A DNA stretch of 9,354 nt from a bacterium. Its GTDB lineage: Bacteria > Chlamydiota > Chlamydiia > Chlamydiales > 2-12-FULL-49-11. The translations under genes and the position numbers were made by a program. The stretch is taken from positions 1 through 9,354 of the forward strand of contig JAHZKV010000077.1 of the NCBI GenBank assembly GCA_022600215.1, given 5' to 3'. The notes beneath the pieces were generated by a model, which did no database searches, was not told where the DNA came from, and worked only from the letters and a program-made list of their open reading frames with translations. The stretch's first letter is position 1, and each line of letters begins with the position of its first letter. Below are positions 7,701 through 9,354 of this stretch, in pieces.

Positions 7701-7898
7701 ATGGGCGCTGTCCCTATTGCTGTTGGCATTGGAGGCACCGTTGCAAAAAGCCGCGCACCTCTTGGTATTGCCATTGTTGGAGGATTAATCTTTGCACAAA
7801 TTGTCACCCTTTTTGTCACACCAGTTATCTTCCTCTATATCCATAAACTAAATCATTTTTTTACCACCAAAACAAAACTCTTTAGCTCAAGTAAATAA
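4782..7898 (+). CDS. RND efflux pump, inner-membrane transporter (HAE1 family, MdtB/MdtC-like)
   Basis: Proton-driven drug and amphiphile exporter of the inner membrane. At 1038 residues it has the full family length. TM1 is at about 12-32, TM2-6 at about 338-490, TM7 near 531-553 and TM8-12 from about 863, with the two large periplasmic porter/docking loops between them. The proton-relay residues are intact: D406 and D407 in GFLVDDAIIVMEN (TM4), K930 in VMKNGILIIDF (TM10), and R961 and T968 around LRFRPIVMT (TM11), matching AcrB D407/D408, K940, R971 and T978. The NPSDTPIMYL segment in the first loop resembles MdtB/MdtC more than AcrB, yet only one pump gene is present, so a homotrimer is expected. 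Start ATG 4782 has GAGGG 6 bases upstream and overlaps the adaptor stop. Substrates unknown. Confidence 0.96.
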   Translation: MNISKPFIDKPVFTTLLMVTLIAFGIISYKTLPVAAIPQVEYPVIEVTAYYPGANPNDIADLVAAPLERQFIIMQGIEMVSSQNYYGSSTIVLQFHQDVDINVAAQETDQAIQKALAELPKDIPQNPTYSKVNPSDTPIMYLAIHSDIANPWDVYEYAYSYLGQQLGTVNGIADINTYGWPYAVRCHVNPQKLAAKGISFSDLTNAIDMANVQDPTGKMYGPDKSIAIKANGQLAKAKDYQDLIVKFVNGAPVRLKEVATVEDGVQDNKTSFKWYTKETPTGESLCFLALFRELGYNTVQACDDVEALLEEVGSQMPKNLELTIPFSLKNWIIEALDDVKFTLYIAFALVVMVIYLYLGKLRNSLIPLLSLPITIVTTFIFMKMLGYTLDIISLSAITISIGFLVDDAIIVMENIVRYAQTEGLSPYDATLKGSKQIVLVIVAMSLCLCAVFIPMLFLQGVIGQIFHELSAVIIIAVVCSGFISLSLTPMLCSRFLANYKEEKKSKMEKLSEKLNNIVEKRYEKALATALKHKIFVLGLATICIVASGVLFVVVPKDYLPPNDLGVVMGFAQMPEGTSPQAFAEEMKSVTKVALENPYVDYFTTIESFPTDNQGLLFYNLTDSSKRPDIWKVMDTLNASNYEHCIGTQTLLKSMPLINLQVGNVTAGKANYQYIFRSFDEEAVNAAAEKIMAKMRESSYFKDVSTDYQPNAPIINVDFLRNQSNSYGNVKAANIEDSLKYAYGETYISKINVPQNMYYVIMDMEESFNSSPQDFNSIYLANNPSGKMVSLNSVVDDAYATGSELSTRINALPAVTIAFNPGEGKALSTVLDKMEEIIAENLPSNVSKTAAGNTAAFAAAITQFVLLIALAIFVIYIILGILYENFLHPLTAISNIPVALLGGILSLILTGNTISIYALIGLLMLLGIVMKNGILIIDFTLELMEEEKLSAHDAVFKACTLRFRPIVMTTIAAMMGAVPIAVGIGGTVAKSRAPLGIAIVGGLIFAQIVTLFVTPVIFLYIHKLNHFFTTKTKLFSSSK

Positions 7899-7935
7899 TC
7901 CCCCTTTTCATAAAGATCTTTTTGCCTTACCATAT

Positions 7936-7941
7936 TATGAT
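7936..7941 (+). promoter_or_regulatory. Possible -10 box before the small basic protein gene
   Basis: TATGAT lies 20 bases before the GTG start, in the 62-base gap after the RND gene. No convincing -35 hexamer is seen at 16-18 bases. Read-through from the efflux operon is therefore equally possible. A palindrome AAAGATCTTT (7912-7921) has no loop and is not a credible terminator. Confidence 0.25.
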
Positions 7942-7948
7942 ACTAAAC

Positions 7949-7954
7949 AAGGAG
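7949..7954 (+). promoter_or_regulatory. Ribosome binding site that sets the start at GTG 7961
   Basis: AAGGAG is followed by a 6-base spacer and GTG at 7961. Upstream in-frame starts (TTG 7922, ATG 7937) have no purine-rich site before them, so the longer readings are unlikely. Confidence 0.65.
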
Positions 7955-7960
7955 AAACCC

Positions 7961-8212
7961 GTGCTCGCACTTAAAATTACAAGACAACTTGCCCAAAAAC
8001 CACCCTCTTTCTTCAGAGGAATTTCTACAGTTAGAGGAGAAACCGTCAAAAAAATTGCCACAGAATCTCTTAATCCTGTAAAAGGAAATGGAACACTTGA
8101 CCCTAAACGCGTTAAAAAATTTAAGCTTGAGGGTGTGTATGAAATTGACATGACTAGGCAAAATCTTCATGGACGCACAACTGGTATAGAATTTTATCGA
8201 AGAAGAAAATGA
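7961..8212 (+). CDS. Small basic protein of unknown function, coupled to the release-factor-like gene
   Basis: I do not recognise a family. The frame gives 83 residues from GTG 7961, with a good ribosome site. The protein is strongly basic (about a quarter Lys/Arg), has no signal peptide or membrane segment, and has no cysteine. The N-terminal third is rich in Lys/Arg, Gln and Pro (ITRQLAQKPPSFFRG). The C-terminal third reads KFKLEGVYEIDMTRQ and HGRTTGIEFYRRRK, which would suit beta-strands ending in a basic tail. The VYEI...GIEFYRR end faintly recalls the last strands of RelE/ParE-type toxins, but the helices and catalytic pattern of that fold are not apparent, so I make no such call. Its stop overlaps the ATG of the next gene (ATGA, 8209-8212). 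That argues that it is real and works with or is co-expressed with the ribosome rescue factor; a nucleic-acid or ribosome-binding role is a guess. Confidence 0.7.
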   Translation: MLALKITRQLAQKPPSFFRGISTVRGETVKKIATESLNPVKGNGTLDPKRVKKFKLEGVYEIDMTRQNLHGRTTGIEFYRRRK

Positions 8213-8613
8213 TCAATAAAGATAAAAAAGACAAGCTTGCAAAGGAACTTAAAGAAGCTGGCATCTTTGAAGAAGATATAGAGGAAAAGTTTATCCTTGG
8301 CTCTGGTAGTGGTGGGCAAAAAATCAATAAGACCGCAAGCACTGTTCATTTAAAACATCTCCCTACTGGTATTAGTGTTCGTTGTGGAAAAGATCGTATG
8401 AGAGAGGCCAACCGCTTTTTTGCAAGACGAAGACTCCTTGAAAAAATCTTGCAAGAACGAAAAGACGTAAAGAGCAAAAAGATGCAAGAAATTGCCAAAA
8501 TCCGCAAACAAAAAAAACGCCGCTCTAAAAAAACGAAGGAAAAAATCCTCCAGGATAAAAAACATCGAAGCGCTACGAAGGACAATAGACGCCCTATTAG
8601 CGACTCTGAATAA
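8209..8613 (+). CDS. Peptide chain release factor-like protein (GGQ domain only; C12orf65/MTRFR-like rescue factor)
   Basis: Predicted codon-independent peptidyl-tRNA hydrolase acting on stalled ribosomes or large subunits. Residues 31-45 (GSGSGGQKINKTAST) carry the universally conserved GGQ (35-37) of class I release factors that triggers ester hydrolysis in the peptidyl-transferase centre. HLPTGISVRC (50-59) is the following conserved strand. The stop-codon-reading domains of RF1/RF2 are absent and the whole protein is 134 residues. ArfB (YaeJ) has an insertion after the GGQ segment that is missing here. The layout, IEEKF before GSG, then LKHLPTGI, then an Arg/Lys-rich tail, matches human C12orf65 (MTRFR) better. 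The tail (about 82-134) is extremely basic and probably helical, as expected for binding rRNA. Two A-runs (8510-8517 and 8527-8533) lie in it. It overlaps the preceding small gene by ATGA. Confidence 0.9.
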   Translation: MINKDKKDKLAKELKEAGIFEEDIEEKFILGSGSGGQKINKTASTVHLKHLPTGISVRCGKDRMREANRFFARRRLLEKILQERKDVKSKKMQEIAKIRKQKKRRSKKTKEKILQDKKHRSATKDNRRPISDSE

Positions 8614-8625
8614 TTCTTATCCCAT

Positions 8626-8648
8626 ATAAAAGAATAACTTTCTTTTAT
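8626..8648 (+). terminator. Weak AT-rich hairpin after the release-factor-like gene
   Basis: ATAAAAGA (8626-8633) and TCTTTTAT (8641-8648) form an 8-pair stem with a 7-base loop, followed by a T-rich stretch. A second, mutually exclusive stem pairs ATTCTT (8613-8618) with AAGAAT (8630-8635). Both are weak because they are almost all A-U. The location between two transcription units suits a terminator, but stability is poor. Confidence 0.35.
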
Positions 8649-8668
8649 TTCAGCTATTTCTTTATAAT
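8640..8668 (+). promoter_or_regulatory. Promoter of the right-edge gene
   Basis: A perfect TATAAT (8663-8668) has TTCTTT (8640-8645) 17 bases upstream as a poor -35. The predicted start is near 8675 in an A8 run, about 18 bases before the ATG at 8693. The -35 region overlaps the 3' arm of the preceding hairpin. Confidence 0.5.
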
Positions 8669-8692
8669 ATCTTCAAAAAAAAGGAATTATAT

Positions 8693-9354
8693 ATGACAGC
8701 TGTAGGAAGTACTCCATCTCTACCCATCGCCCCACCTTTGCCCCCGCTCTCTGATGGAGAGCGCAATTGGATTATCCTCATTCTTACTGTAGACCTAACG
8801 GTTACTGCCTGCATAGTAGCTATAGTTGCACACATAATATATAGCCTTCTTCATCCAGATTATTTCCCAGGCGATAGCAGCTCCTTAAATGATGAAGACT
8901 TACCTTCTCTAGATCCTCCAGTTACGCCGGCTGGTAGTTATACCATAGTGAAACGCCAGCTAACTATACATGGCACCCCTCCCCCTACCTTTGACGAGTT
9001 GGCACCTCAAGGTTCATACCAAGACATCCTAGATGCGCTGCAGCAAGCAGAATGCCCAACAGATTTATACAAAGCAATTAAAGGGCTCCCCCTAAAAAAA
9101 GAATATTCGCTAACAGATCAAGAGGTTGAACTGACTCTGTTAAAAGCACTCGAGCAAGAACAAGACAAACAATATTTTGATCTATTAATTGCTACAGGAA
9201 AACTACACCTAGAAAGATACGCAGAAGAAAATCCTAATGCAGATTGGATCACTATACGAATCATTCTGCTTCCAAAAACATCCCTTCCAGAACTCCTAAA
9301 AAATATTTCAGTAAAGACCATCCAACAAATAAAAGATGCTATTACAATACTCAC
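8693..9354 (+). CDS. Hypothetical protein with proline-rich N-terminus and one hydrophobic segment (runs off right edge)
   Basis: The frame opens at ATG 8693 with AAGGA (8681-8685) 7 bases upstream and a TATAAT promoter. It stays open for 220 codons to the end of the window. I recognise no family. Residues 1-20 are small and proline-rich (PSLPIAPPLPPL). Residues 26-53 form one long hydrophobic stretch with a single Asp (D34), probably a membrane span. An acidic, proline-containing linker follows to about 100 (LNDEDLP), then a soluble, helix-prone region rich in Leu, Glu, Gln and Lys (for example LLKALEQEQDKQ). There is no classical cleavable signal peptide, since proline-rich residues precede the span. 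This layout resembles type III-secreted or inclusion-membrane proteins of intracellular bacteria, but an ordinary inner-membrane anchored protein fits equally well. Codon use differs from the other genes: about 9 of 22 Ile codons are ATA and 11 of 32 Leu codons CTA. Confidence 0.72.
   Translation, partial: MTAVGSTPSLPIAPPLPPLSDGERNWIILILTVDLTVTACIVAIVAHIIYSLLHPDYFPGDSSSLNDEDLPSLDPPVTPAGSYTIVKRQLTIHGTPPPTFDELAPQGSYQDILDALQQAECPTDLYKAIKGLPLKKEYSLTDQEVELTLLKALEQEQDKQYFDLLIATGKLHLERYAEENPNADWITIRIILLPKTSLPELLKNISVKTIQQIKDAITIL

Noticed and set aside
7912..7921. AAAGATCTTT palindrome after the RND gene as a terminator
   Set aside because: Five base pairs with no loop cannot fold as a stable hairpin, and there is no long T-run tied to a GC stem.
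7922..7960. N-terminal extension of the small basic protein from TTG 7922 or ATG 7937
   Set aside because: Neither has a purine-rich site upstream, and the extension would read through the AAGGAG that clearly serves GTG 7961.
7961..8613. Toxin-antitoxin pair
   Set aside because: The first protein only faintly recalls RelE/ParE end strands, and the second is clearly a GGQ release-factor-like protein, not an antitoxin with a DNA-binding domain.
9118..9354. A minus-strand open frame at the right edge (78 codons, partial)
   Set aside because: The opposite strand carries a longer open frame with promoter and ribosome site. This one is Ser/Cys-rich and runs off the edge without a supporting start signal.
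1..9354. tRNA, rRNA, CRISPR repeats, insertion sequences or attachment sites
   Set aside because: No cloverleaf-like or regularly spaced repeat was seen, no transposase-like frame exists, and every gap between genes is shorter than 100 bases.

Overview
The window carries eight genes: seven bacterial coding sequences that can be read with confidence and one further candidate at the right edge. There are no RNA genes, CRISPR array or insertion sequence. The base composition is moderately AT-rich and genes are tightly packed, with every intergenic gap under 100 bases. A chlamydia-like organism (Chlamydiota, for example the environmental families) or another host-associated Gram-negative would fit. 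The reasons are the lipoprotein-rich envelope pump, the compact layout, and a right-edge protein with a proline-rich N-terminus and one long hydrophobic segment, which resembles secreted host-membrane proteins. The taxonomic guess is inference; Gram-negative is well supported by the outer-membrane channel.

Left part (1-2167, minus strand). A two-gene ABC-2 exporter (ATPase followed by the start of its permease, overlapping by 4 bases) runs off the left edge. Upstream of it, on the same strand, is an FAD-dependent aromatic-ring-hydroxylase-type monooxygenase. The 63-base gap between monooxygenase and ATPase holds a good sigma70-type promoter (TTGACG, 18 bases, TAAAAT). A 29-base dyad lies across its -10 and predicted start site, the layout of a repressor operator.

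Centre (2264-7898, plus strand). A complete tripartite RND efflux operon is divergent from the monooxygenase: a lipoprotein TolC/OprM-type outer-membrane channel, a lipoprotein membrane-fusion protein and an HAE1-type RND pump. The genes are joined by ATGA overlaps. The pump keeps all the charged residues of the proton relay and looks MdtB/MdtC-like, but only one RND subunit is present and the channel gene comes first, which is not the usual order.

Right part (7961-9354, plus strand). A small basic protein of unknown function (83 residues) overlaps by ATGA a 134-residue GGQ protein that resembles domain 3 of class I release factors. It is closest in layout to the mitochondrial rescue factor C12orf65/MTRFR. 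Beyond a weak hairpin and a TATAAT promoter, a further reading frame opens at 8693 and stays open to the right edge. It has a proline-rich N-terminus, one hydrophobic segment and codon use unlike the other genes.

Together the left and centre look like an efflux and detoxification neighbourhood (ABC exporter, oxidase, RND pump). The right part is translation rescue followed by a candidate envelope or secreted protein.
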